DNA of 64,000 nt, from the NCBI GenBank assembly GCA_021810575.1, contig JAJZIN010000001.1, forward strand, positions 106,377 to 170,376, in the 5' to 3' direction. Position numbers and translations under genes: made by a program. Positions 1-8,377 of the stretch are shown piece by piece (positions within the stretch are counted from its first letter, which is position 1; every line of letters starts with the position of its first letter). The stretch comes from Thermoplasmata archaeon (GTDB taxonomy: Archaea; Thermoplasmatota; Thermoplasmata; Thermoplasmatales; Thermoplasmataceae). The notes beneath the pieces are model-generated. The model made no database searches. It was not told the origin of the DNA and saw only the letters and a list, made by a program, of their open reading frames with translations.

Positions 1-456
1 CTGAAAGGCGTACGGCTGCTGTTTGATAATTTGGAGTCTAACGATCTTGAGTCACGATTGAAATGCCAGATAGCTTCATGGTACTCTTACTGGCAGGTCT
101 ACGACTCTCCCATGGGGATAAGCCACAACATAGGCAAGGTTGTTGGATCAAAGTTTGAAATTCCTCACGGAATAACATCCTGCATAACGTTACCTGCAGT
201 CATGAAACATTATTCAGTTCTTTTCCCTGAAGCAATGAGAGAGATTGCTTCCACCATATCTGGAAAAAATGTCGTGGATGAGGACCCAGAAAACGCTTAC
301 TTTCTGGTAAAGGAATTCATAGCTTCCCTGGGATTTAATGAAACTCTATCAAAATATGGGGTAGAGGAGAATGATGCAGATAGTATCTACTCAAAAATAA
401 AGAATAGAGAACCATGGCACCTTGAACTGATCAGGGAACTGATCAGAGAAACCTGA
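1..456 (+). CDS. Iron-containing alcohol dehydrogenase / maleylacetate reductase family, C-terminal part
   Basis: The reading frame is open from base 1, so the gene begins upstream of the window; about 151 C-terminal residues are visible. The segment GISHNIGKVVGSKFEIPHG is typical of the all-helical domain of Fe-dependent (group III) alcohol dehydrogenases and maleylacetate reductases, where the two His residues help bind the catalytic metal. These enzymes are cytoplasmic and oxidise alcohols or reduce aldehydes or maleylacetate with NAD(P)(H). The substrate cannot be told from this fragment. The stop codon overlaps the stop of the convergent downstream gene by 14 bp. An internal TTG at 31 could be mistaken for the start but lies inside the conserved domain. 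Confidence 0.75.
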   Translation: MKGVRLLFDNLESNDLESRLKCQIASWYSYWQVYDSPMGISHNIGKVVGSKFEIPHGITSCITLPAVMKHYSVLFPEAMREIASTISGKNVVDEDPENAYFLVKEFIASLGFNETLSKYGVEENDADSIYSKIKNREPWHLELIRELIRET

Positions 457-859
457 TCTCTTTCATACCACTGCTTTCCTTCAATTCCCGCGTCATTCTT
501 ATGGAACCTGATGAAAACAGTAATATTTCCATTAATGGTTTTGCCTTCCCGCTGAAAAGATGCCCTCCATAGGTCAAATGATCAGGCCCTGATGCGTTAA
601 TATGAATGTGCATCTTCGGGTCTCCTTCTGTTATGCTTCCTGAAAATGATGTTATTTCCATTGGCGGATTGAATATTTCCCTTTCATATGTCTTTCCTCT
701 CAGATAGCCAATCTCCAGCTCTACCCCAGCCCCTATTCCTGACACTATGAAGCCATTTTTTATATTTTCATTGACAAGCACCTGTTCCAGTGATTTTATT
801 ATATCTTCTCCTTCATCCAGCTTTACTATGACGAAGTTTCCATCTTTTCTATGTTGCAT
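443..859 (-). CDS. PPC (DUF296, PD1-like) domain protein
   Basis: This 138-residue protein consists of one PPC/DUF296 domain, a trimeric fold found alone in bacteria and archaea and fused to AT-hooks in plants. The metal-site pattern is present: MHIHI followed by GPDHLTYGGHL gives the HxH...GGH ligands. PPC proteins have been linked to DNA binding, but the prokaryotic stand-alone form has no firm function. The start was placed at the ATG at 859 rather than the in-frame ATG at 907, because a TATA-like box lies 24 nt upstream of 859 and homology begins right after it. Its 3' end overlaps the convergent dehydrogenase gene. Confidence 0.8.
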   Translation of the reverse strand: MQHRKDGNFVIVKLDEGEDIIKSLEQVLVNENIKNGFIVSGIGAGVELEIGYLRGKTYEREIFNPPMEITSFSGSITEGDPKMHIHINASGPDHLTYGGHLFSGKAKPLMEILLFSSGSIRMTRELKESSGMKEIRFL

Positions 860-878
860 ATTATAGTATGTTTTACGA

Positions 879-888
879 ATATTAAATC
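879..888 (-). promoter_or_regulatory. TATA-like box for the PPC-domain gene
   Basis: On the minus strand the sequence reads GATTTAATAT, centred about 24 nt upstream of the ATG at 859. This spacing predicts a leaderless transcript and supports the shorter start of the PPC gene. Confidence 0.5.
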
Positions 889-989
889 TATTGTGGATAT
901 TAGTCAAATTTCAACTAATCTTACAATCCAGTTCAAGGAAGTTAAACAGAATACGACGAAATAGACCAGGGAACATGTCATCTATTTCA

Positions 990-1178
990 CATTGAGCTTT
1001 CTATTTCAAAAGTTGTCAGCGATATCTTTATGAGTTTCAATTCTAATTCATCCAGTGATATTTCATCCACTGCTTCATCTCAACAAATCTTGAGACTCCA
1101 TGCTATATGATGCAATAAACAGTCAAATTTGTTTATATATTTATCACATGCTAATGGAACAGGATTAGATAGAGAAGA
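990..1178 (-). pseudogene. Possible remnant of a small protein gene with one in-frame stop
   Basis: On the minus strand, 63 codons between the TAA at 1179-1181 and the TGA at 987-989 are open except for a single TGA at 1080-1082. The part after this stop reads DEAVDEISLDELELKLIKIS, an amphipathic, protein-like sequence unlike random AT-rich translation. No plausible start codon or family was recognised. It may be a decayed gene or chance. Confidence 0.2.
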
Positions 1179-1278
1179 TTATTCATTACACCTGTTATCC
1201 AATATTAATGAACAGGATGCCTTTTTTTGCTGGTTAAAAAATTATAATAGGGTTAAGATGATCTGGAAATGATCTAAA

Positions 1279-1716
1279 ATGGATTCAACATTCAAGGCAC
1301 TGGCTGGAATACATGGAGTTTTCGGAGTTCTATGGATAATTATGATATTCTGGTTTTACACGGCAGTCTCAGCATATCTATCTTCCCCCACTGAGGAAAC
1401 GGCTGGTAGGTTGATGGTCTCAGGTAATGTTTCTAGAATGATAGGTGGTCTGGCCATAATAATGGGTATTGTAGTTGCTGCTTTAACCGGCTATCTGCAT
1501 TCTTCTTTTAGCTTTGATTCTACAGGTGGAATACTCCTCTCTATTGGTATTGTTTTTGCCATAATTTCCTATGTAATCTTCGGAGAAGGTTTTGCAATGA
1601 GACTGGCAAAGAATATAACTCCGGAGAAGGGAAGAGACCTCAAAAAATATGTATCACTAGAACTTGTTTTTGCTGTATTAACGCTAATATTTATGGCTCT
1701 TGGGGCCCTCATTTAG
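1279..1716 (+). CDS. Small integral membrane protein with four predicted TM helices
   Basis: The 145-residue product has hydrophobic segments at roughly residues 12-32, 52-72, 84-102 and 126-145, separated by short polar loops with few charges. That suggests a four-helix membrane protein with no large soluble domain. I do not recognise the family; a DoxX/DUF2269-like small membrane protein is possible but unproven. The ATG at 1279 follows a TATAAT-like element at 1243-1248. The gene converges on the phosphatase gene with only 7 nt between the stops. Confidence 0.65.
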   Translation: MDSTFKALAGIHGVFGVLWIIMIFWFYTAVSAYLSSPTEETAGRLMVSGNVSRMIGGLAIIMGIVVAALTGYLHSSFSFDSTGGILLSIGIVFAIISYVIFGEGFAMRLAKNITPEKGRDLKKYVSLELVFAVLTLIFMALGALI

Positions 1717-1723
1717 TGGAAGC

Positions 1724-2266
1724 CTATAGCATCGTCTCTATGATTTCACAATTCCCTATTTTTCTCTTTCGAAAATCTTCTCCGGTTATGATTTCCAGCA
1801 TTATCCCTATTGTTACCCCATGTGAGACCACAACTGCAATGTTATGATCTGATGTTCTGAGGTCGTTGATGAACTGCCGGGCTCTCTGAAACTGGCTTTC
1901 AAGTGGCTCCATCCCATCCACAGGTAGATCCTTGCCTATTATATCCATAAGGTCAATGTTCATTGATAACAACTCAGAAACTTCCAATGACGTTTTTCCC
2001 TCTATCTTTCCAAGTCTTCTTTCGCGCAGCCTTGTGTCCTTTATAATATTCCTATTCCCGGTTTTCTTTCTGATGAACTCAGCAGTTTCATATGCCCTTT
2101 TGAGGTCACTTGAATAAATGGCATCGATGTGCTTATTTTCTAACCTGAAAGAAGCTTCTAAAGCCTGTTTCTTACCATCCTCTGAGAGGCCAATATCATA
2201 ACTCCCCTGCCATCTTCCTTCCCTGTTCCATTCGGTTTCTCCATGCCTCACAAAATAGACTTTCAT
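1724..2266 (-). CDS. Histidine phosphatase superfamily protein (phosphoglycerate mutase-like)
   Basis: The 180-residue protein is a complete branch-1 histidine phosphatase. The RHGETEWN motif at residues 7-14 carries the phospho-accepting His8, SSDLKRAYETA is the second conserved block, and VVSHGVTIG near residue 150 contains the second catalytic His. Enzymes of this size include cofactor-dependent phosphoglycerate mutase, alpha-ribazole phosphatase and broad-specificity phosphatases. The short length argues against the classical 230-250 residue mutase, so a phosphatase role is more likely. The substrate is unknown and the neighbours do not help. Confidence 0.85.
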   Translation of the reverse strand: MKVYFVRHGETEWNREGRWQGSYDIGLSEDGKKQALEASFRLENKHIDAIYSSDLKRAYETAEFIRKKTGNRNIIKDTRLRERRLGKIEGKTSLEVSELLSMNIDLMDIIGKDLPVDGMEPLESQFQRARQFINDLRTSDHNIAVVVSHGVTIGIMLEIITGEDFRKRKIGNCEIIETML

Positions 2267-2397
2267 ATTTTACTTGCGAAAATGCTCCAATGCAATTTAG
2301 TTTTTATTACAACTTTTTAAGATTATAATAATAAAGAGAAACGGTTTTGAGTTAACATGAATTGAAAGAATGGAAAAAAATTTTCTAAATTATTAAA

Positions 2398-3096
2398 TCA
2401 GTGCTTGTCTGAAAGCCCAAGCCAGAAATTCTTTTCCAGGTCCAGGATACCCTTTGCCCCTTTGAAGAATTTCTCCCGTGCCTCAGGATCACTCTTGTGC
2501 GTTCCGAGAACATCTTCCATTGCCTCTTCATGATGTTCTTCCAGTTCCCTGTGGAATGTAAAATATTCAATGTCTGCATTCTTGAATTCCGGATGTTCCT
2601 TCTTAAAAATGGTGAATCCTGCAAGAATTTTGTCCCACATGGGTATGGCCATGTTCTCAAGTCCAAATTCTGCCCCAAGAGCCTCATAATAATCAGATGA
2701 AAAATAATTTCTCATGCCATCAAGCCATGCCTTTGTTGTTGGTAACTGCTTTGCCTTGACAAGTGGTGTTGGATCCATGTTGAGGCTTCTCAGATACTTC
2801 CTGTACAGAAGCTCATGCCTCTTTGTTGGATCCATGTCACCCAGTTCAGAGACAAGGATTGTTGTCAGGTTGGCAGCGTCAGATTCATCCGGAGTATTAA
2901 CCAGCAGGGTAGATAGAATAGCCGGCCACTCCCGCGTAAAGTGGAAAAATTCCACTGAGAAACGCTTGAATTCATCAACACTAATATCGCCTCTTGCGAA
3001 TCTGTTTATAAATTCATTATCTATGGCACTGTGCTTCTTTACAAACTGGTATGTCTTCTCGTAGAAGTTATTTTCATTTACCTCTTCAGATATCAT
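2398..3096 (-). CDS. Heme-oxygenase-like di-metal oxidase (CADD/PqqC/TenA superfamily)
   Basis: This is a 232-residue all-helical protein of the heme-oxygenase-like fold. Candidate ligands form the CADD-type pattern: Glu84 and His94, Glu143, then His182-x3-Glu186-x2-His189 in the segment FHRELEEHHEEAM. In chlamydial CADD the same arrangement binds a dinuclear metal site that makes para-aminobenzoate from a tyrosine of the protein. Other relatives are PqqC and di-iron oxidases acting on amino-acid or fatty-acid derivatives. A CADD-like oxidase is the best call, but the product is an inference. The ATG lies 25 nt from a strong TATA box, and the gene appears to be transcribed alone. Confidence 0.75.
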   Translation of the reverse strand: MISEEVNENNFYEKTYQFVKKHSAIDNEFINRFARGDISVDEFKRFSVEFFHFTREWPAILSTLLVNTPDESDAANLTTILVSELGDMDPTKRHELLYRKYLRSLNMDPTPLVKAKQLPTTKAWLDGMRNYFSSDYYEALGAEFGLENMAIPMWDKILAGFTIFKKEHPEFKNADIEYFTFHRELEEHHEEAMEDVLGTHKSDPEAREKFFKGAKGILDLEKNFWLGLSDKH

Positions 3097-3115
3097 GGTT
3101 TTACATGTTAATGGT

Positions 3116-3130
3116 CTTATAAATATATTT
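3116..3130 (-). promoter_or_regulatory. TATA box for the CADD-like gene
   Basis: The minus strand reads AAATATATTTATAAG, with the TTTATAA core about 25 nt upstream of the ATG at 3096. This fits a leaderless archaeal promoter. Confidence 0.55.
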
Positions 3131-3170
3131 CTGACCTTAATAAGCCTGGCCTGCTGATATGTATCTACAT

Positions 3171-5075
3171 TTATTTATACAAATCAACTAATGTAAGTTT
3201 TTCATTACTGTACGTGGATGAGAAATCTGCCATAGATTCGTTCCAAAATTTCTTCAATTCTTCCCGGCCAATGTAGTAATCTGATTTGCGTTTCATTTCG
3301 TTCAAGCAGACCTCCATAAAGGTTGGATCAATGTTAGACTGTTGCATGAATGTTCTGTAATTATCAAGTTTTTCTATTGAAAATCTTGCCAGTTTCCCAC
3401 CCTCTATCACATACAGAAGACCGTTTCTTTCCTCGCATATGAGAATATTCCTGAAATCAAAATATGACCCGGTTCCCTTCATTCTGAGATTTTCAAGACT
3501 CCTTATCATAGTATCCCTGTCACAGAATTTTTCGTATAGAATTTTGCCATTATTCATGTCACACAGAAAGATCAATTTCAAAGTGCTATAATTTACGGCT
3601 TTTTCAACGACCCTTGAAAATTTCCCTATGTCAGAAACTTCGATTTCAACCACGACAGGACGATCTCTATGAAAGAACATCATGTCTGGCCTCAAGCTGT
3701 TCAACTTTTTCTCCTTCTCCGGGAATATCCCCTTGCTTTCAAGGAAACGCAACATGAACGTTAATAGGTATGTGTGAACCGGAAGTGTTTGAATTTCCGA
3801 TGTTGCCTCCTGCTCATCTTCGTTACCGTAGATATTTATGCTTTCTCTTATTCTCGATTCAATCTCTATTCTGCTTCCCTTTTTCTCAACTAAATATGGA
3901 GTAAAGCTATCCACCTCAATGCCTCTCTGAGAGAGAAAATTGAAATGAGTTACATTGTGAGGGGTTCCAAGTAAGATAGATTTCAATGTTTCAGCCCTCT
4001 TCCTCCTGTCAGTGATAACATTGCTTATTTCCATTGCGTCCTTTTCTGATACATTGAATGAATAAATTGAGCCACAATTTGAAAGGAGAGCGCCCTTTGT
4101 GTATCGATCATACTGGTCGAGATACTGGGAAGCTACGGTCAGGTAGGTATTGAATTTCCTTCCCTCACTTAGAATTTCAGACATTACACTGGAGTTTAGA
4201 TTCTGTGCATCATCAGCAACTATCATAGTTGGGTAGATTGCCCCCTCCCTCAGGATCTCAGTCCAGATCCTGTTGAGTATAAGTGAAGAGATTATTTTTC
4301 CCTGTGTTGCGGAGAATCTGGTCTTTGATACATCAATTATCACAACCTTACCTCCCTCCCTGAGTTCCTTGATGATCTCCATGCTTTCGTTTCTTGAAGA
4401 AACCAGTGATTTTATTTTAGGATCACTTAAAATAGGATATAATTTATTTATGGAACTTGAGCTGTATTCTATCCATGACTGCCATCTGGAGATTAGGTTT
4501 ACAATGACCTTTTTGCTTTCCTTTGAGCAATTATCAGAAAGTGATTTCATCAGCTGCCTTGAAAGAAGGGTCTCCATGAAATCACCAAGAGTTGATTCTG
4601 GATCATTCCGTAATATTTCCCTTAGCACTGATGTGAATATTGTCTGCAACCTGGGTCCCCACGTCCCACCTGAAAGAGAGGATTCCCTGGAGAATATTTC
4701 CTGTATCAGGTAGAATGATACTGATGACTCTGAGGCTCCCTTGAGTATATTCATCTTTACGCTCTTCCTTCCATCTGGAGTACTTCCAAGGTAGATCAGT
4801 TGCCTGTTATTCATCATTGAAATAATATTGTCGGATAGTGAACCATGAAAGTCTATGATAACCATGCTTGAATTATCTATCTTCAGAATATTCATGCAAA
4901 GGTTCAACAGAAGATTTGACTTGCCTGTACCTGTTCTACCTGTGATCAATGTGTGGAACATCAAGGACTGATTATTGATTAGATACGGATTTCCATTGGC
5001 TCCCTTCCCTATCCCTATACCATTTTCAACCCTTTTCTTCCCTGAAGAAATACCTATATCATATCTAAATGGCAT
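3171..5075 (-). CDS. VirD4/TraG-like (FtsK-HerA superfamily) ATPase with a nuclease-like C-terminal region
   Basis: The 634-residue protein carries a Walker A motif GRTGTGKSN at residues 46-54, followed by VIIDFHGSLSD, the signature of conjugative coupling ATPases. Walker B is MIVADDAQNL near residue 285, with DD instead of the usual DE, followed by EGRKFNTYLTVASQYLDQ and NCGSIYSF, all typical of VirD4/TraG-type motors. From about residue 440 a separate region contains RPDMMFFHRDRPVVVEIEVS (about 461-480), resembling the D...ExE core of PD-(D/E)XK nucleases. No membrane helices are evident. It follows the unknown gene at 5079-5963 by 3 nt, so the two are almost certainly co-translated. It may pump or process DNA; no conjugation genes are nearby. 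Confidence 0.75.
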   Translation of the reverse strand: MPFRYDIGISSGKKRVENGIGIGKGANGNPYLINNQSLMFHTLITGRTGTGKSNLLLNLCMNILKIDNSSMVIIDFHGSLSDNIISMMNNRQLIYLGSTPDGRKSVKMNILKGASESSVSFYLIQEIFSRESSLSGGTWGPRLQTIFTSVLREILRNDPESTLGDFMETLLSRQLMKSLSDNCSKESKKVIVNLISRWQSWIEYSSSSINKLYPILSDPKIKSLVSSRNESMEIIKELREGGKVVIIDVSKTRFSATQGKIISSLILNRIWTEILREGAIYPTMIVADDAQNLNSSVMSEILSEGRKFNTYLTVASQYLDQYDRYTKGALLSNCGSIYSFNVSEKDAMEISNVITDRRKRAETLKSILLGTPHNVTHFNFLSQRGIEVDSFTPYLVEKKGSRIEIESRIRESINIYGNEDEQEATSEIQTLPVHTYLLTFMLRFLESKGIFPEKEKKLNSLRPDMMFFHRDRPVVVEIEVSDIGKFSRVVEKAVNYSTLKLIFLCDMNNGKILYEKFCDRDTMIRSLENLRMKGTGSYFDFRNILICEERNGLLYVIEGGKLARFSIEKLDNYRTFMQQSNIDPTFMEVCLNEMKRKSDYYIGREELKKFWNESMADFSSTYSNEKLTLVDLYK

Positions 5076-5078
5076 TAA

Positions 5079-5963
5079 TCAGGGTAAAAATGAGCTAAAG
5101 TTTAAATTTTCCATATATGAAAAAAAATTCTGCCTGTCCTCGTCAAATTCTTTCATTCTGGGTACTGTAACGGTATAAACAAATCGATCATCTTCCTTCT
5201 GGTAAAGATATGGCCCATTATCTGAAAGAGCCCCGAAGAATGAATTATTTTCATTTTTCACCAGCTTAAAAATATTTCCACCTCTTGAAAACCTGTATCG
5301 TAAATTCTTAATCCCGCTATTCTTCCTGGAAACATCAATCCACAAGAATTCAGATAAACTGTTTCTATAGATGGTGATTTTATGTAATCCATGAAGCTCT
5401 CCGGTCGAATCAGGATAATAATTCCATAGAGAGTCTCCGGAAATTCTTTTCCATGAAAGCCTGCCAACTCTCTCATTTTCGAACCATTTTGATTCCGAAC
5501 GGTAATTACATAGGAATGAACAGTCTATAAAATTCATATCTTTGACCTCATTCATCCTCATGTTTTTAATCATGTTCAGGGAAAGATTTTCCATTCCCTG
5601 CTCGTATCTTAATTCAATCATAGTTCCCCTTATGAAGACTGTTGATGATGACCTGCCTAAATAATCGGGACCTGAGAATACCAAATGCGTTTCACCATTC
5701 AGGACAATCTTATCTATTGTTTCATGTCCGTAATATTCAACTGCACTTTTCATATGATTTTTTGGAAATCCATAGTAGAACCAGTCCATGAATGACTCCT
5801 TGATCGACATTCTTCCTTTGCCCGTCCCTATTTCTATTCTAACAGAAATTGGCTCATTATATGAAAAACGAATTGAAGCTTTAAACTCTTCATTCTCTGG
5901 AACAGATATAGTGAATGGTAGCTTAGCCTGCAACAGCTGTTCCTTATTTTCCTCGAATATCAT
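5079..5963 (-). CDS. Uncharacterised protein co-transcribed with the TraG-like ATPase
   Basis: I do not recognise this 294-residue protein. It is rich in beta-strand-like alternation and in aromatic and charged residues, with no signal peptide, membrane helix or cysteine motif. It stands 24 nt downstream of the FAH-family gene and ends 3 nt before the ATPase start, so it forms a tight pair with the ATPase. A partner, receptor or structural subunit of the ATPase is the simplest reading, but this is inference from position only. Confidence 0.6.
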   Translation of the reverse strand: MIFEENKEQLLQAKLPFTISVPENEEFKASIRFSYNEPISVRIEIGTGKGRMSIKESFMDWFYYGFPKNHMKSAVEYYGHETIDKIVLNGETHLVFSGPDYLGRSSSTVFIRGTMIELRYEQGMENLSLNMIKNMRMNEVKDMNFIDCSFLCNYRSESKWFENERVGRLSWKRISGDSLWNYYPDSTGELHGLHKITIYRNSLSEFLWIDVSRKNSGIKNLRYRFSRGGNIFKLVKNENNSFFGALSDNGPYLYQKEDDRFVYTVTVPRMKEFDEDRQNFFSYMENLNFSSFLP

Positions 5964-5987
5964 TTCACTATAATGAATGCTTGGCTC

Positions 5988-6800
5988 TCAATCTATAACA
6001 TTTTCCAGTTTTCCTATTTTGTCAGATTCTATCCTTACCATGTCCCCTTTCCTAAGATATGGATATTTACCTGATGCTGCAACTCCAGCAGGCGTGCCAC
6101 TGAGAATCATATCTCCAGGTTCCAGTGTTATATTCCTGCTTATGTATGATATCATTTCAGCGAAAGGGAATATCATGTCCCGGGTATTTCCATCCTGCCT
6201 GGCTTCACCGTTTACATGGGTCTTGATTGAGAATTCTTCTTCCTTTCCTATGAATACCGTGTTGCTTACTGGGAGAAAAGTGTCTGCAGCTTTTCCCATT
6301 ATCCAGTTTTTCCCGAGATTTGGAGAAAACTGGTTCTGATAATCTCTCGCACTTACATCGTTCACAACTGCAAAACCCACTATGGAGTCCTGGGCCTCTT
6401 TCCTTGAAGCCATAAATGTTTTTCTTCCTATTATTGCTGCTATTTCTCCTTCATAATCGAGCTGTTCAATACCCACATGCTTCAATATTTTTCCATTGAA
6501 TGGTATGAGGGCGTTGGAGAACTTTGGGAAAAAATATGGAAATTCTGGATTTTTTTGCTCAGTTTCAGCAGAATGATTCCTGAAATTCAAGGCCGGGCAG
6601 AGAATTTTCCCAGGGCAAACTGGAATAGCAGTGGAGTGATTTTCCATACTGGATTCCTTGAATTCGATAGAATTCACATTCTCTTTTATTTCCTTATAAA
6701 ATTTATTGAGATTGGAGATTTTTTTTCCTTTCTTAACATTTCCATCCTCATATGCGAAAGGAAAGAGGTTACCGTTTTCAGTTACTATTTCTATTTTCAT
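5988..6800 (-). CDS. Fumarylacetoacetate hydrolase (FAH) family protein
   Basis: The 270-residue enzyme has an N-terminal cap of about 65 residues and a C-terminal FAH domain. The metal site is visible as YEGE (Glu117 and Glu119), with Asp148 in VVNDVSARD. The ends of the domain show LEPGDMILSGTPAGV, the classical FAH signature. Family members are Mg-dependent hydrolases, decarboxylases or isomerases acting on 2-oxo or 1,3-diketo acids, such as acylpyruvase and 2-oxo-hepta-3-ene-dioate isomerase. The substrate is not predictable here. It is the first gene of a possible three-gene unit with the unknown protein and the TraG-like ATPase, although a functional link is not obvious. Confidence 0.88.
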   Translation of the reverse strand: MKIEIVTENGNLFPFAYEDGNVKKGKKISNLNKFYKEIKENVNSIEFKESSMENHSTAIPVCPGKILCPALNFRNHSAETEQKNPEFPYFFPKFSNALIPFNGKILKHVGIEQLDYEGEIAAIIGRKTFMASRKEAQDSIVGFAVVNDVSARDYQNQFSPNLGKNWIMGKAADTFLPVSNTVFIGKEEEFSIKTHVNGEARQDGNTRDMIFPFAEMISYISRNITLEPGDMILSGTPAGVAASGKYPYLRKGDMVRIESDKIGKLENVID

Positions 6801-6894
6801 AGGCGATAATTTGAATTTCGTATTTACGCGTTTCTAAGACTAAAACTGGTAGAGAATTGATAAATCATGAAATTGACAAATTTCATATCTCATC

Positions 6895-8328
6895 TCATTT
6901 ATTTATCTCTATGTTTGCAACATAGTTGCCATATATTGAATAGTTTGTGGAAAACCACATAAATGGAAGACTCAAACCCAATAGAACAAGGGCGAATACC
7001 AGTTGACTTGTTATACTGAAAACAGGCCATATCTGGCTCGAAGTAATAACAGTATAGTAAAGTACAATTACAAATACAATTGGAAACATTCCCGTTATAT
7101 ATTCATAGATTATGGAACGCCTGATTTTATCAATTGGTGTAAGCATAAAAGATAATATAAGTCCTGAAATCACTGAAAACAGACCCATAATTGAAAATAT
7201 GATCCCATTACTTACTGCAAGATCAAGAATGACTGGAATATACCATACAACCATAAAGAAGATCGTGAAAAAGGCTAAAAATGCGTACATTATTTGGGAT
7301 ATTTCTAGTCTGATCCTGATTTCACCGAATAAACGAGTAAAGATCAACGATGATACTGCAAAGAGACCAAGATTGGTTCCAAAATAAAACAGGAGGTTTT
7401 TCTGAAGATCATAATAAACTCCTACTGTTATCAATATTGGACTGATCACCATTATTATGAGCGCTATGATTAACAAGCCCCTCCTTTCTTTCTTAGAATT
7501 CCAGAGATTCCCGAATATTCCGTATCTCCCCTTTTGAACAAAATGAAGGTAGAGGAAAGTACCTACGGAAAGAATTAGACTCTCCAGTATAATGGGCAGG
7601 GATATTATTCCAATTATTTCAGCACCTATGGCCGGGATTATTGATGTGACAGTTTCACACTGACATGATAATACTGAAAAGCTCATTGATGTCAGATTTA
7701 CGATGTTACCCTTTCCTTGCTTTTTTGCAGTGGATATTTTAATTATGCTCCTGGCGTTTTCAAGTAGCAGGAAACCAAGAACCAGTATTATGACCATATA
7801 CTGATAACTGAAGGAAAATACAAAATACCTCATTCCTGCAACTACAACACCATTGCTGAAGAAGAATGGAACACCTGCAACGTTGATATCATCACCAATG
7901 TTAAAAATCAGCACCTGAGATAATTTTTCAAATGGAATCTCTCTTAGGAGGGAGGAAAGAAGAAGCATGAGAAATCCATATACTATGTAAACCGAATGAT
8001 ACTTCTTCATTTTGTCATTATCTATGATGTACCTTATGGAAAAAATCAATGCAATTATTTGGAGAGCCAGGGCTGGAAAATAGGCAAAGTCCATTAAAAT
8101 TGCGAGGAACATTGACAGAATAAAAATGCTTATTGGATAGAAATTCAAAATTCTAATTTTACGGTATGAAAAATATTCCAATAGTGGCATCAACACTATC
8201 AAACCTATGATCGAATAGAATATATAAAATATCTGCCCAGAAAAGATGATGACCCCCCCAATAATCTCAATTACTATGGAGAGAAGAAACATTATACTCA
8301 ATAAGGAGAGATACAACAGCCTAGACAT
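6895..8328 (-). CDS. Polytopic membrane protein of unknown function
   Basis: The 477-residue product is almost entirely hydrophobic, with about 12-13 predicted helices spread along its length. A distinctive SCQCETVTSIIPAIGAEIIG segment near residue 220 places two cysteines beside a helix boundary. No transporter motif was recognised, and it is not obviously MFS, ABC or secretion-related. A TATA-like TAAACTTATT lies about 24 nt upstream of the ATG, so it is probably transcribed alone. It could be a transporter or polymer flippase, but there is no direct evidence. Confidence 0.65.
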   Translation of the reverse strand: MSRLLYLSLLSIMFLLSIVIEIIGGVIIFSGQIFYIFYSIIGLIVLMPLLEYFSYRKIRILNFYPISIFILSMFLAILMDFAYFPALALQIIALIFSIRYIIDNDKMKKYHSVYIVYGFLMLLLSSLLREIPFEKLSQVLIFNIGDDINVAGVPFFFSNGVVVAGMRYFVFSFSYQYMVIILVLGFLLLENARSIIKISTAKKQGKGNIVNLTSMSFSVLSCQCETVTSIIPAIGAEIIGIISLPIILESLILSVGTFLYLHFVQKGRYGIFGNLWNSKKERRGLLIIALIIMVISPILITVGVYYDLQKNLLFYFGTNLGLFAVSSLIFTRLFGEIRIRLEISQIMYAFLAFFTIFFMVVWYIPVILDLAVSNGIIFSIMGLFSVISGLILSFMLTPIDKIRRSIIYEYITGMFPIVFVIVLYYTVITSSQIWPVFSITSQLVFALVLLGLSLPFMWFSTNYSIYGNYVANIEINK

Positions 8329-8377
8329 TTAAACTGTATCACTTCAATAAGTTTATCTTTTTCTTCGTTTTCTGAAA

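Larger units (their letters stand above)
860..1278. other. Intergenic region with divergent promoters and a possible gene remnant
   Basis: About 420 bases separate the divergent PPC and membrane-protein genes. Besides the PPC promoter there is a TATAAT-like stretch near 1243-1248, upstream of the plus-strand gene. The middle holds a minus-strand open stretch interrupted by a single TGA (see 990-1178). Nothing else was recognised. Confidence 0.5.

Noticed and set aside
4273..4713. 146-codon plus-strand frame within the TraG-like ATPase gene
   Set aside because: It is a shadow of the conserved ATPase frame, with no promoter and no domain.
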